A DNA stretch of 51,000 nt from Symbiodinium natans (GCA_905221605.1 CAJNDS010000813.1:82501-133500), one strand, 5' to 3'; positions 30,330 to 41,637 are shown, numbered from the stretch's first letter. Made by a program: numbers and translations. The notes: generated from the sequence alone by a model not told the origin.

Positions 30330-31860
30330 CATGAGGACCGGTTGAACGAGGATCATAACTCTAGAGGCTGGCCAACAAAACTGTCCTGCAGTACTTTTAG
30401 TTTTAGTGGGTCGTTTAGTAAAGTAGTATTAAATAATGTTCTTGGGGCCCTTTCATAAGTATCTTCGTTGGGACGTTTACAAGAACTACATCTTCATCAT
30501 GGTTTTTGGCCGCTCTCATAAAATCTTCTGAGAGCTTTGCATGCAGTAGTTACAGGAAGTCAGCGTGCTGAAAATTTCAATGTGAGTCTGGTCGCTTTAT
30601 CAGTGCACGACCGTGAGGTGGAGGTCTCCACGCAGCTGGGGGTCCCGCTTTCGGCCTAGACATGCAGTCATGCCTCGTCCAGCCACCACGCACTATCTCT
30701 GTGCACGTCATGTTCTCTCGCATGCCCAAGCATGCATTGAGGGCAGAAACGCTCTAACTCGGCACTATTGCTTGCTCGCACGTGGCATGGCTTGTGATTC
30801 TCTGCATGCCTAACATGGCTCTGAGGCTTACCAGCATTGCAAGTATAGCCTTTGGGTGCTGCAACCCCGGCGAGGCATTGTGCTTCCACTGTAGTCAGTG
30901 AACGCATGCCTTCACAATGCGCTGTCAGGGGCGGCTTAGCACAACAGAACGCTCCGTCACACTCTTCCTGGACGAAGGCCCTGCTGCTGCAAATTAGCTA
31001 CGAACAGGTGCATGAGAGCGATTGTTCAAGGGCCCAGAGCATCTGCAGACGAATTGAGCACGAAAACAGCCATCTCCACAAAATGCAGAGCATCTGTCAG
31101 TGTTATAGCCAGTTAGACGGTTAGAACGCACAGCCATGAGAATCATACTTCTGCAGGGCAGATCGTATAAACAACGTTCTACACCTTTGACGTCACGCTT
31201 TCGGGTGTAGGCTGCAGATTTAGCTTGTCTGGACATTGGAAAATGAAATGATGACAGGGGGCAGGGTGACCTAAAGGGACTTCCACCGGTCGCTGTAGAT
31301 GCAACTTCTGCAGAAGAAAGTGCAGCACACATTGCACACCAAGCGTGCAAGCCAGAATCAATCGTTCTCCGTGCATTCTGAGGTGTATGAAATGTACGCA
31401 GCAATGAGATGCTGTTCATCACATTGGTTCTTAGTCAGGGTGCAGCGGCCAGGTGTATAGCTAGCACCGGTTGCCATGTCTGATCCAGCTCGTGCTTCCT
31501 TCGTGAACAAAGATAGATACGAAGTCCAGTAGTACCCAGAGTTCCATGAGCTACCAGTGAGTTGAAGGGCGAACCGTCCGCTCATCCTCTGTCGCCGCTC
31601 TCAACTACGCTGTGAGGCTACGGCCCGTCCATCGTGCTCGAGTTCCGTGATCTGGAGGCGCCCTGACTTCAGAGAGGTCAGAAAGCCAGCGGGACTTAGT
31701 GAGGACAGCTTGCGGAGAACTCGTGACATGCCTGAGAATGAGTGTGCAGCACTCCTCCATTCAGCTGCACAGCTTGCGAGACTATTGGCTTCTTAGAGTC
31801 TACTGGCTGCCGCGATCGCTCCTCTTGCTTTGCCAGTGGCTCTGATGATGGCAGCAGGCA
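30330..31860. other. stretch without a supportable gene
   Basis: Only short weak frames on either strand. The stretch at 30.36-30.6 kb is AT-richer than average. No RNA gene was recognised. Confidence 0.4.
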
Positions 31861-31949
31861 AACCCGAAACCCTAAACAGGCCCTAAACCACAAATCCCAA
31901 CAACCTAGGGTTGGAGCCTGTGGCACCTAGCCCACAACAGGCCGTGTAG

Positions 31950-32441
31950 GATGTAGAGTTCCTTTTTCGTCTGCCCGCAGAGGAACGCGACACCTTTGCC
32001 ATCTGTCTCTCCATGTTCGTGGACGGGAGAAAGGCTCATGATCCTTTGCATGACATGCCGTTTGTTTTTGTTCCACCGTTCTGTGCTGTGAGGTAGAAGT
32101 GGACTGCCGAGAGAAGAGATCCTTGTAGCCTGAGCCAATAACTTCTTCGGAAGTGGAATTTGGGCTCCGGCTCTTGATTAACAAGGAGGAGTTAGTTGAG
32201 TTCAACAGCAGCTTCAATTGCAATCCAGCTTACCTTCCCTAGCCATGTTTCACATGGGGCCGGGGGAGATGTCTCCGAGTGTGCGGGTAATCTTGGGTAA
32301 TGCTCTGGAAAGTTCGAGACGATTTCGTGAAGTCTGAAGACATGCTCCGCCAATGAATTTCGGGCCGAGCCCGACACAGCACAGCTGGAGAGGAGTGGCG
32401 CAAAGCGGCTGCGTGAGAACACAAGGGCTCTATCGAATTGA
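31950..32441 (+). pseudogene. three coding segments in changing frames
   Basis: After GTGTAG the first frame (31950-32096) reads EFLFRLPAEERDTFAICLSM and VDGRKAHDPLHDMPFVFV. The second (32129-32242) reads SSEVEFGLRLLINKEELVEF; the same frame later gives LWKVRDDFVKSEDMLRQ. The third (32346-32441) reads SANEFRAEPDTAQLERSGAK. All are + strand and in sensible order. Each boundary carries a stop or a frame change, so this is either several exons or a decayed copy. Confidence 0.42.
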
Positions 32442-33779
32442 AATCGCATGTCCTGTTGCATCTGTTACCGTATTACCGTAATGTGAGTCTCTGCAACCTT
32501 GTCCGGGCAGCTTCATAAGCTCGTTGGGCCGTTGCTGCTATGTCATGCTCAACTCAGACATTTAGCTGGGAAGCTCAGCAAAGCTGAGCATTTGAGAGAC
32601 GGTCCGAACCTCAGAACCTCATCGAACCTTGACGAGAAAGCTTGTGATGGCCAAATGACGCCAAATGGCTAGGTCCTCTAGGGTAGCGGGCCAGCTGGGC
32701 TTCGAGTTTAGTTTTCTTCAGCAGCGCGGCAGAGCTTTTTAGCCGCTTTGAAAGAATATGTCAGGAACTATCAGGACCTTGGGGGTGGCTGTGGAAGGGG
32801 GTAGTGGTGAGTGGTATGCAAAGCTGTCGCTACCTATATAGTCTGACGCAGCCCGCTAGCTCTTGTTGCCTGTGGTTTCCCCTCGAGTTCTGCTTTTGCT
32901 GGATGCCCTGAGGTCCCATGGCTATCCTGCGACCCTTTTAAGGCGAGCGCAAGTTGCGATGTGAGCTGTCGATGACCATCGTGCTTTTCTGGAAAGGCGG
33001 CCAAACAGCCAACAAAAGGATGCCAGAGCTGCTTGAGCCCCAGCGGCTCTGCTTTCAAATGTTGCACCACTGTGCAATCCAACTTTCCAGGGGTGCCCTC
33101 TCCAAATCTGCCTCGCAGCCGCACTCGCCCGGTCGCTGAGAGCAGATACATGCAGAGACCCTGAAACGTATGGAGCGGAGCTCCACACCACCCATTGGCA
33201 GTGAGGCTTGAACGAGGAACACCCACAGTGGGAAATAAATTGGACTTGCGCAGGCCAGGCAAGTTCACGATTCGTGATTCATGCACCAGGAAGGGCCCGC
33301 CTGGGCCTCCAAAGTGCCACGTGCCAGGAAGGCAACGAAGGCAACAAAGGCAGTGAGGGATCGACGGCAGGCGAGCAGCCGAGATCGTCGCGCTCAACTC
33401 GCTGTATGCGCAGTCGAGCTCCGGGTCCCCAGAGCAATTATAGGGCCATTATGGGGCCCATCGGGCCATAGTGTCTCAGCTTGCAGAGCAGCTGCAGGAG
33501 CCTTCAGCATGCTGCCCTTCCACGGATACGGCATGTCTTGGAGGCCTCGACAGATTACAGAAGCCGTTCTGACATGCCGGGCGATGGGTTGATGGGTTGC
33601 CCTTTTTTGTTGTTTTGTTTGGTTATTCGGCGCCGTCCTTTCCAAGGCCAGAGATGAGCTCCTTGCAGAGCAAGCGAGCGAAAATCTTGGCAGCAGCTTC
33701 AGTTGTGCTGTGCTTGATGTAGTTCTGTTCAGATTGAGACCCTTAGCTCTTAGCTGTGAAGCTTGATACAACCGCCGCT

Positions 33780-34045
33780 TGCTGCAGCCAGCTTTGCTCA
33801 AGCTTGCCCTTGGGGCGGAAGGCTTGGACTCGCAGCCTTCAACAATGAGCGCGAACCAGCTCGTTCTCAAGTCAACTTTCCTGTCGGTCCAATCAAGGCA
33901 GGAGCAACTTGGAGCAACTCTGCATTGTCGATCGTTGCATGTCGCTAGCATTGGTGACACCAGGCCATCCACATGTTGTCGAGCATGCAGTGCTCCTCCT
34001 GCACAAGGACGTACAGGCCTGTGGAAGTCCCGTGTGCTGAAGTAG
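33780..34045 (+). CDS. weak exon candidate
   Basis: The frame LQPALLKLALGAEGLDSQPS, NQLVLKSTFLSVQSRQEQL is protein-like. It is opposed by a long minus-strand frame that I consider a shadow. It could be a 5' exon of the CCCH gene, but nothing links them. Confidence 0.22.
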
Positions 34046-34135
34046 TCTGAACCGCAGGAAACATCCAGTCAATGCATAAAGTCGTGGATGTCAAACATGA
34101 GCTATCGGTTTCTCTCTGTCACTCTCCGCCTCCCT

Positions 34136-34147
34136 CTCTTCTCTCTC

Positions 34148-34188
<41 letters not shown>
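34136..34188. repeat. (CT)n microsatellite
   Basis: About 26 CT dinucleotides with few interruptions, just upstream of the CCCH zinc-finger gene. Confidence 0.95.
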
Positions 34189-34190
<2 letters not shown>

Positions 34191-34308
34191 GTGGGGGTAT
34201 GCACGGTCATTTTCACGCCGCAGGCACCGCAGATATGCAGACAGATTACATTGCTAACCTGGTTCAACGTGCCACCACGTTGAGCTTTCTTCAAGCCGAA
34301 GTTGTTAC

Positions 34309-34493
34309 TTGGTCAAGGTGGTCTTTGGCGCTGCGTGTCCCAAAGGCTTCAGTCTCACAGTCTTTGGTTGCACCATGTTGCACCGGTGTGAGCAGTACTC
34401 CAAGTACTCCAAGGCTAACACGGAGGAGAAGGATGTGGATATGGGTCAGACGGAGCAGGATGGAGCTGACAGGCAGTGGGCCCCATCCAATGG
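34309..34493 (+). CDS. CCCH zinc-finger protein, upstream exon
   Basis: The frame reads VKVVFGAACPKGFSLTVFGC, EQYSKYSKANTEEKDVDMGQ and ends ..DRQWAPSNG at AATGG|GTACCA, phase 2. Exon 2 begins with one base plus GCA ACG GTG, so the join gives ..SNGATVNPGTLGHP, exactly the sort of run-in expected before the finger. The intron is 275 bp and has a pyrimidine-rich middle (TTCCTTCC repeats). The 5' end of this exon and the true start codon are not determined. Confidence 0.52.
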
Positions 34494-34768
34494 GTACCAA
34501 TCCTTCATGATGTCCTGCTGTTCTTTCCTTCCTTTCCTCATTCCTTCCGTTCTTCCTTGCTAGTTCCCTCCTTCCTGCCTCCCCTGTTTCCTTTCGGCCT
34601 TCCTGCTTACTTCATGCTGACCAAGAGCAATGAAAAGAAGAAAGCATCCAAACAAACTCCACCAAAAACATAGATACAGAATTCCTAGGAGAGAAACTGA
34701 ACACAGTCTCTCTGGCCGAGTCGTTGTTTCCACGCTTTCCATGTTCTCCGGCCACCTTTCTGATGCAG

Positions 34769-35249
34769 GGCAACGGTGAATCCGGGCACACTTGGACATC
34801 CGCAGATCTGCTGTCGGCCATGCGTTTACTTGGCAATGGCCGGGTCCTGCAAGAATGGTGGCAACTGCGAATATTGTCATGAGCAGCACGCAGTGCGCGT
34901 GCCCAAATTGGACAAGCAACAGCGACAGCTTATTCGCACTTTGAACGAAGCTGACACGCTGGGGTTGTTGCTGCCTTACCTCACCGAGAAAGCAAGAACT
35001 ATGCCACCTTCGGCCTTGAACTTGGTGAACTATTTGGAGAGGCACTTGGCAGCCTTGGACGACGCAACAGGTACTGTCATCTCGCACGCACGCCTTGTAA
35101 AACTTTCCCACGTGCTGGAGAACATGTCCTTCATTCGAATCCTCTGCCTGATGCCTACAGTTTGGAGTGCAGACATGAAGAACCTCCTCGCGCAGTTACG
35201 CCACGAGTATTGCGTCCGCCCGGATCAAAAGCTGGCCGAGCTCAACTGA
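34769..35249 (+). CDS. CCCH zinc-finger protein, terminal exon
   Basis: A clean 160-codon exon from acceptor TTTCTGATGCAG|G to TGA at 35247. It contains VNPGTLGHPQICCRPC and a C-x8-C-x5-C-x3-H finger (Cys in PCVYLAMAGSC, GNCEYCH), then KLDKQQRQLI and a helical tail (LNLVNYLERHLAALDDATG, LVKLSHVLENMSFIRILCLM). The order GTLGHP - CCCH - KLDKxQR matches a multi-copy family I associate with dinoflagellates. CCCH fingers usually bind single-stranded RNA, so a post-transcriptional role is likely but inferred. Intact, in contrast to many neighbours. Confidence 0.9.
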
Positions 35250-35259
35250 GTATGCTGGA

Positions 35260-36300
35260 CAGCAGCACACCAGAATAATAGTCTTATGGTTTTGACGGAT
35301 GGGTTGAATCATCTTCCATTCGATGCGAGACTTGCTCCCTGCAGGAATCTAAGAGAACACTAGATGCAACAGAGGAAGAATGGACACGAAGGCCTTTTGG
35401 GTTCCATTTTTGCCTATCCATCCTGACCACCCGAAAGTATGATCTTGTGCTCTGCAGGAAGCAAGCTCAAACCTGGTTGAATCGTAGAAGCATGCCCTGT
35501 TATGCCAACATCATTCTAAGAGAGGCATGAAGCAGGTAGGGTAGTGGCCCTGGCTTGACAAGCATCCGTGGTCACTTCTGCCGGCCTTGTCGTCAAATCC
35601 TCCCACAATTTGGCTGCATGGAGGCCAGCAGAACACAAGATTTGTCCAGACAGCAGCTGCAGTCTCGTAAAACAAATCCAACTATGACGAACTTGACGTC
35701 AACCAGATGTGCATTGTTCTGCTGAGAAGCATGTTTCAAGACAATTTTGGTGTTCTAGGGAGCGATGCCAGCCATGCATAGAAGCTGTTGCTTGACTGTT
35801 CACTGTACCTGGGACCTTCCGCGCCGTTGTAAGATGCCTTGCACTTCACACATGCTGCAACAGTTCTGGGTGCTTGCCTGGCACCGACCAATTCGAGAAG
35901 GCATTGCCCTTCATGCATTGCCCGTGCATGCTTCCTCATTTATCCAAGAGATGTTCTGGAGCATGAGACAAAGCGACGCTGGGATTGTAAATTTTCGCGA
36001 CGGGTGGATGTGCACGACCTTGTGGTCGCAGGCTGATAGCCATTTGCTACATCCATCTTGCCCTTCGCTTCAAGCGATTGCAAGCTGGGCAGTACACATG
36101 CTCAGTGATCCTTACAAGGCAGGATGCTGCGTGCTCGGTGCAACGAGCATTCAATCGTTGAATGTCGTCCGCATTTTCTATGTTGCAGTGGTGTGCCCAT
36201 GAGAAAACTGATGTGATGGAGCAGCATAAAGCCGGGCCGAGTAGTTAAGTCAATGTCATTGCAGCACAAGGCTGCGAGCCTTTGTTTCAAGCCTGACGAT
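35260..36300. other. stretch without a supportable gene
   Basis: 3' flank of the CCCH gene. Open frames are short and have poor codon character. No repeats or RNA genes seen. Confidence 0.5.
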
Positions 36301-36308
36301 GTGACGAT

Positions 36309-36557
36309 GTGTGCCAGCGGCCACTCACCATGGCGTGCCAGCGCAACCATAGCAGCGCTGGAGTTCACGCATTACATGGATGCACAGCGAACAGTGGCAC
36401 GACCATCCAGTGTCCGACAGTGAACCTCCTGAGGTGTGAAAACATGAGCCTTGCTCTTTCCGGCAAACCCATGGTGTTCACTCCACGGCAGTTTGAACAG
36501 GAGAGTGCTAGGTATGGTGCGCGACAAGCACTGGGCGCGAGACAGGCTCCGCCGTGA
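36309..36557 (+). pseudogene. weak coding remnant
   Basis: ATIAALEFTHYMDAQRTVAR lies in one frame; ENMSLALSGKPMVFTPRQFE then QESARYGARQALGARQ follows in another, ending at TGA. Protein-like, but the two cannot be joined without a frame change. Confidence 0.25.
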
Positions 36558-36822
36558 GAAGGCCAAACCCATAGAGTTAGTAAAGTCCATGCAGCCTTAA
36601 CACGTGTGACGACTCGTGAATACGGCAAGGAGTTTTCGGCGCAGGTTCCGCCAAAAGTTCAGGCCGGCGTTGTGATCACAAAAGACCCACTGCCTAGGCC
36701 GTGCGCAGCTCGGCCAGTGTCATGAGCGAAATTTGAACTAGCCTGTCGCAGGCTGAGCCGAAGTGGGTGCTACGACGAGGGACGTGCCTCTGCACACCAT
36801 TGCAAATCAACTCTTGGCTGCG

Positions 36823-36862
36823 CTCAAGATGACTCTAGATGACTCAAGATGACTCAAGACGA
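36823..36862. repeat. 10-bp tandem repeat, 4 copies
   Basis: CTCAAGATGA, CTCTAGATGA, CTCAAGATGA, CTCAAGACGA, immediately before the exon at 36868. Confidence 0.9.
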
Positions 36863-36867
36863 CCCAA

Positions 36868-37180
36868 AGTAGCTGTGCCAGTCCAGCCCTGCCTCATTGA
36901 ACTCTGGAAGCGTCGGTGGCGTGATGCGTCGCGCGCATGTGGAGTTTGCACAGCTGAGTTTGGCAGGTGGTACTATGAAGGCGGTGCGCCGCCGGAGAGA
37001 TTGCCTGCGGATGAGGTGCTTGTGCGCTTTACCAGATACATGAAGGTCTTCATAGTTTGTGCGAAGGCCATGGACAAGTTTGTCAAAGCGGAAGAAGCCA
37101 GGGGTCCACGACCCGGACATACCCGGACTGTGCAGACTGGCACCGAAGGGGGCGGGTGGAACCCACAGCTCAGAGTGTAA
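36868..37180 (+). CDS. unidentified basic protein exon
   Basis: A continuous frame with QPCLIELWKRRWRDASRACG, TAEFGRWYYEGGAPPERLPA, DEVLVRFTRYMKVFIVCAKA and MDKFVKAEEARG, ending at TAA. Strong coding character and high third-position G/C. The upstream part runs into the 10-bp repeat, so the start is uncertain. No domain recognised. Confidence 0.45.
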
Positions 37181-37607
37181 CACGTCCAAAGAACGAAGGG
37201 CCAAAACATCAGCTTTACCCGTGCGTACAGAATGCTCAAGCACAGTGCTGCGCTGCATTTGTGGTGAAGATCGCCATGGTGCAAGTGAGCTTCTGCCCTC
37301 CCTTACGGAGGCCGCAAAGTTGCTGTGATCCAGGGTTTCCAGAATAGAAGGGATACCAATTTTGGGTGGTTCCTAGAAGAAGAATGTGAGTATTGAGGTG
37401 TATTAGGTGTACACTTGTTTTGGGAAATGCCAAGTTTGCAAGAGTGGATGAAGAAAATGTTCATCGTGTTCGCTACTGCGCGCACAGGACTGGCAACGTG
37501 AGGTCACCCAGCCTGGAGTGGCTGAGTTGCATCGAGTGTATCTGTACCCTTGCAGCTTAGTCCCGACTGGAGTGTATCTGTACCTTTGCGGGTCGTGCCT
37601 GCGTTAA

Positions 37608-37859
37608 TGCGGCAGTCTCTGCCATGCAAGCTTCGTTGATCGCATTGGAGGTGTTGCAAGCGAGTTCGAGACCTTCAGGCTATGGCACGACAGGCGCAAG
37701 TGGTTGGATGCCGGTGGCGCTTTTGTGCTTGCCGATGCTCTTTGTGGACTACCGTAAGATTTCTCTGTCCTGCTGGCGTAGGAGAGGCGGGAGGCTCTGG
37801 CTGTCCTTTCCGATGAGCAGCAGGAGGCGAACCAGCACCTGAGATGGATTTCACATTGA
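37608..37859 (+). pseudogene. coding stretch with TAA and TAG nonsense codons
   Basis: One frame: FVDRIGGVASEFETFRLW, RRKWLDAGGAFVLADALCGL, TAA at 37755, DFSVLLA, TAG at 37779, then ERREALAVLSDEQQEANQHL and TGA. Each premature stop is one substitution from a Glu codon that would suit the context. A 28-bp GTAAGA..GCGTAG intron could remove both stops, but it would change frame. Confidence 0.45.
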
Positions 37860-38380
37860 AGCTTCCACAAGTACTGGCCTATCTTGACAGCCGTGGCGCT
37901 TTGAACTTGGTTTTGGTGCCGTCTTCACGGGTGGCCCGAGACACTTCGAAGATCTGCTTAGGTAAGGCGTAAGCAGATGGCGCCCAGTGTCTTGAACACG
38001 TTTCTTCTTTCTCGATGACGGGACGCTGCTAGTGCTGCAGCTTCGGAGATTCCGACAGTGCCTCCGCTGGATGCGATTCAGGCTCATCAGTTCAGACTAG
38101 GCTCCCGGCTTGCTATGCGGGCTTTGGATGAACAATTGAATAATGTGTCGACCAAACCGTTCCGCTGTGATTTCCCGGTGCCGTGATTTCCCGGTTTTTG
38201 CTCGTAAGCACATCCGGCATGCAAGGTTTCCGTGTGAACTTGTATATAGACACACACGTTGTATGTGTGCATATGTACGTTTGTGCAGAGTTACGCATGA
38301 GTCACAGGGATTGTCAGTCAGTTTGCTTCATGCTGTTCATGCTTAAGTAAGGGTAGGTAGATCCCAGACTACTGTTTCAG

Positions 38381-38998
38381 GTGCGCCAACATCATTGCTT
38401 CGTCAAAGCTTCCGGCCATTGTTTAGGAACGGGCTCCAATTCCACAAGCTCCAACGGTGCCCAAATGCACAGACCTCCGGGCTTGTTCACCGATTGGTGC
38501 ATTGTAGAAACCATGCAGACTGCATGCAGAGGCACTTCATGGGTACTTGCTGCAGCTGCGGGAGGAGACTGTGCATTTGCGCACTTCCACAAGCACAGTG
38601 TTGTGGTGGATGCACTGACCAGTTCACGAAGTCACCAAGCTCACTTGACTTTCTTCGGTTGTGGCCGGAGTGAGGAGAAATGTGCAGGTCACGAGGCTGG
38701 ATCCACAGACAAGGGCTCGAACTTGAGTTTGGCGGATGCGGGGGACTTCTTCCAAGACAAAACATTGGTGCAGGCCAAGGCAAGATTCCGACCACCACGG
38801 CCCAATTCTCAAGTTTGTGTGACCCATGGACTCTACTGGCCGAAAGCTCTCCTAGATATGCTAGGTGTTTCCACGCATGCGACGACGCCTAGGCCACCAA
38901 CTCCTCCCCCGAATCTCATTGGAGTTCGGCACGCAGGACAGTATTTCCATGACCACATTGGGTCATCTTTGGATGCTGCGAGCAGTCCGTGCGAGTAG
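38381..38998 (+). CDS. 205-codon open frame, unidentified
   Basis: The second longest plausible coding frame after the spatacsin exon. Segments: PPGLFTDWCIVETMQTACRG, HFHKHSVVVDALTSSRSHQA, LADAGDFFQDKTLVQAKARF, VTHGLYWPKALLDMLGVS and a proline stretch PRPPTPPPNL before GVRHAGQYFHDHIG. It ends at TAG. The start may be a splice acceptor (GTTTCAG|G near 38380). A second frame is partly open, so confidence is moderate. No domain recognised. Confidence 0.45.
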   Translation: MRQHHCFVKASGHCLGTGSNSTSSNGAQMHRPPGLFTDWCIVETMQTACRGTSWVLAAAAGGDCAFAHFHKHSVVVDALTSSRSHQAHLTFFGCGRSEEKCAGHEAGSTDKGSNLSLADAGDFFQDKTLVQAKARFRPPRPNSQVCVTHGLYWPKALLDMLGVSTHATTPRPPTPPPNLIGVRHAGQYFHDHIGSSLDAASSPCE

Positions 38999-39062
38999 GG
39001 TACCAGCGAATGCCACCATGCCACGTCACGTGAGCGGACTTGTGAATTAGGCATTGCTAGCC

Positions 39063-39478
39063 ATGGCTAGTGTCACATTTCGGGTGCGTCTTGAAGGAGG
39101 CCATGATGCTGGTCGAATACCGATGGATGACATGGCCGTGGACTCTCAGCTCATTAGTCGGCTCTTCGACTTGGCTCTGACATGGGTTATACGTTACAGG
39201 TCAGAAGCGTCGCCCAGGACACCAGCTCCCGCTCGAATCAGGGCTCCGTGTCGCTTGCGATCCGCCGGCAAACCCAGCCTGAAGGCCACTGGACATGCGT
39301 TAAGTTTTTGCAAGCTGCCGTTCGAAACGCCTGCCTGAGCAGAAGGCGGTGGTGTGCGTCTCTGAATATCAAGCTCAGGCACCGCGGACACAGTTCGAAG
39401 GCTCATGCTGTCAAAGGCCACCATCTTGGGCAGTGGCACTCTTTCACAGTCACTGTTGTGAAGCCTTGTTCGGTCTGA
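39063..39478 (+). pseudogene. unidentified gene with a frame change
   Basis: A possible start codon at 39063 opens MASVTFRVRLEGGHDAGRIP, DDMAVDSQLISRLFDLAL. Near 39180 coding character moves one frame: SVAQDTSSRSNQGSVSLAIR, EGHWTCVKFLQAAVRNACLS, up to TGA at 39476. A donor/acceptor pair at TACAG|GTCAG might be involved, but no intron fits. Confidence 0.38.
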
Positions 39479-40254
39479 CCCCTGTGCGGCATACAGTGGA
39501 ATCAGGGCATGGGAGGATCATGCTGCATGACTGACAGCTGCTTTTCTTGATTGTTCTGTTTTTTGAACACTCATCGGGAGGCAAGGAGAACCTTGCCCCG
39601 CTGTCACTATCCCTCACAGCTCGCATCAAGATACAGGTCCCGCGTTCACGTTCGATGGTTCCAGTCTTGGGGCTTGATGGGTCTTCCAAGAACAGAATTC
39701 GTGGCGGTAGATTCCGGTAGATGTTGCAGTCTCCCAGCCTACTCGTTTACCGACGGCGGCTTTTGAGCAGTTACAAAGCTTGCCATGCCAGGAGCGACTA
39801 TGTGGATTATCGCCTTAGTGAGGAGCAGCGGCATTCCTTGCACGACTGAATCTGAGAGAGTGTGCCAGTCACATCAGCGGGCCAAGTGAAACTCTGCAGT
39901 GCAGCCACGCAATGCCAGCGTTGTCCAGGAGCAGTGGGCAGTCTGCCGCAGTGGCGGGCTTCCAGCCGCGCAGCCGCACCAATCAGCCACACAATTCCTG
40001 ACAGACTTTTTCCTGAATTTTCCGTTTTCCATGTTGTCGTGTTGAGACGCTGGTGGGCGCCCGTGGCCAGTTGATGCTTCAGTGCGTCAGCATGGGTCAT
40101 CTACAGATGCTGTGCTGAGGCTGACTGGCATCTGAGAGCCGGTTGGAGCATTCACTGAATTGGCGAGTTCGGCAAGCAATGTCGTCATGTGTGGGATCAG
40201 GCTGTGTTCAGACCCATGCATGGCAGAAGCCAGTGCTAGCAAAGACAACCTGGC

Positions 40255-40653
40255 ATGACTGGCTGTTGCAGTAAAAAAAGGTCCACAGTGCAAGTTTGCT
40301 TCGGCCGTCTGAGAACAGGAATCCGCTGGAACCCTCTACTCGATAGCAAGATTCAGTCGGACCTGCCCTCTTCCAGCGTCGATTTGAGTCCAGGTCGTGG
40401 CCCACGCTATGCGAATGGCATTGCGCAGCCAGGCCGGAAGGAAGGTTCAAACGAAGCAAGCAGGCCGAAAACGGGGTACTGCAGCCATATGAGTGCAAGA
40501 CTCTGGGAAGGAGTAATGCGACGGTGGTTCAAACGAACTCCCTATGGTGGCTTCTTCGGAGAGTGTCTTGGCTGTGTGGTCGCATGTATTGCACTTTATG
40601 TTCCGTGCATATCCGATGCCCCAGGCTGTGATGCAAGGAACGGTCTCACCTGA
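40255..40653 (+). CDS. weak open frame
   Basis: A 132-codon frame (segments RRWFKRTPYGGFFGECLG, LGCVVACIALYVPCISDAP). The composition is acceptable, but neither splice sites nor a family support it. Confidence 0.2.
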   Translation: MTGCCSKKRSTVQVCFGRLRTGIRWNPLLDSKIQSDLPSSSVDLSPGRGPRYANGIAQPGRKEGSNEASRPKTGYCSHMSARLWEGVMRRWFKRTPYGGFFGECLGCVVACIALYVPCISDAPGCDARNGLT

Positions 40654-41080
40654 ACTTGGTTTCACCTGTAAAAGCAGCAAAACAAGGATGAGAGACACGG
40701 TCGCAGCTTTGTGACTTTTGGCTAGGATACCTGGTGCGGCTGTTGACCTTCTTGTGACGGCACAGAGTTGAGTTCGATGTTGAAAGATAAGTTCGTTTGA
40801 CCTATGGCAGCTGCTATAGGCTGCTTGTACCAGGGCTGGCCACGGCCTTGACACTTTGACAGTCTCATGTGCCACCCTCCCATTTGTTGTGTCTCTTGCA
40901 TACATGTTTTGCAGTCTTCAGTGCCTTTGGCTGCAGGTATGATCTCCACAGTTCAGCATATCAGTGCCCAATTAAGCAGGGAAGTCTAGTTGCTAGTCTG
41001 CATGCATGGCACGTGTTCAAGCAGGTCTGCAGACAGCATCTATATGCTAGCACTGCGACGACGTGAACACCGAATACATC

Positions 41081-41527
41081 TCATAGCTTGTTCTGTTGTG
41101 ACGCATGCGCAACAAAGCTTGTAGCTGTGTAATGTGAAAATGGCATCTGATGGCATCTGGCATCGGCCAACAGCATGTCCTCAAGGTTCTTTTCCCGTGC
41201 CAAAGTTCCAATGGCCTTGTCCGACTCTTGCCTCAGACTGCAGTATGCCGCAGGCTTCGTCCCAGATCGGCTTCCCTGAAGGCGCCGATTTCCGCTAAGC
41301 CCAAGTGGAGGATCCTGTTTGTCATGCAGAAGTGGCTTCCACTGCCAGGCCTTGCCTCCAGATGCGCCATGCAGTCCTCCCATCGAGGCCATCGTACCCG
41401 TGAGATGCATCCAACTCTTGCTGACACCGTCTTTGGAAGCCAAAAAGCGTGCAGCTCAGCGAATGCGGATAATGGCGCTTCGTTTTCTCTCAGGTTGCTG
41501 GGCTGGCGGCGGGACATTGGAATGTGA
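41081..41527. other. overlapping open frames on both strands
   Basis: Minus strand (41081-41443): SLRQESDKAIGTLAREKNLE, DMLLADARCHQMPF. Plus strand (41150-41527): LKAPISAKPKWRILFVMQKW. Both have fair codon character; at most one is real. The window's strand bias favours plus, the residue pattern favours minus. Confidence 0.25.
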
Positions 41528-41637
41528 ATCCAAAGGCCGTGCGCAGCCATTGTTGTCCCCTGAGTGCTTGTGCCAGAGATGCGATTGTTGTTTTGTTTCT
41601 TTGATTTTTTTCTTTATCTCTCTCTCTCTCCTCGCTC

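Noticed and set aside
31905-32461. Minus-strand gene suggested by two open frames
   Set aside because: On closer reading the + strand carries better segments (EFLFRLPAEERDTFAICLSM; SSEVEFGLRLLINKEEL), so the minus frames are probably their shadows.
32834-33972. Two long minus-strand frames (187 and 192 codons)
   Set aside because: Low-complexity residue use and no splice or family support; GC-rich antisense frames of this size occur by chance here.
36805-36862. Possible relic of the dinoflagellate spliced leader (ends ..GGCTCAAG)
   Set aside because: CTTGGCTGCGCTCAAG matches only partly and with an insertion; the rest is a 10-bp tandem repeat.
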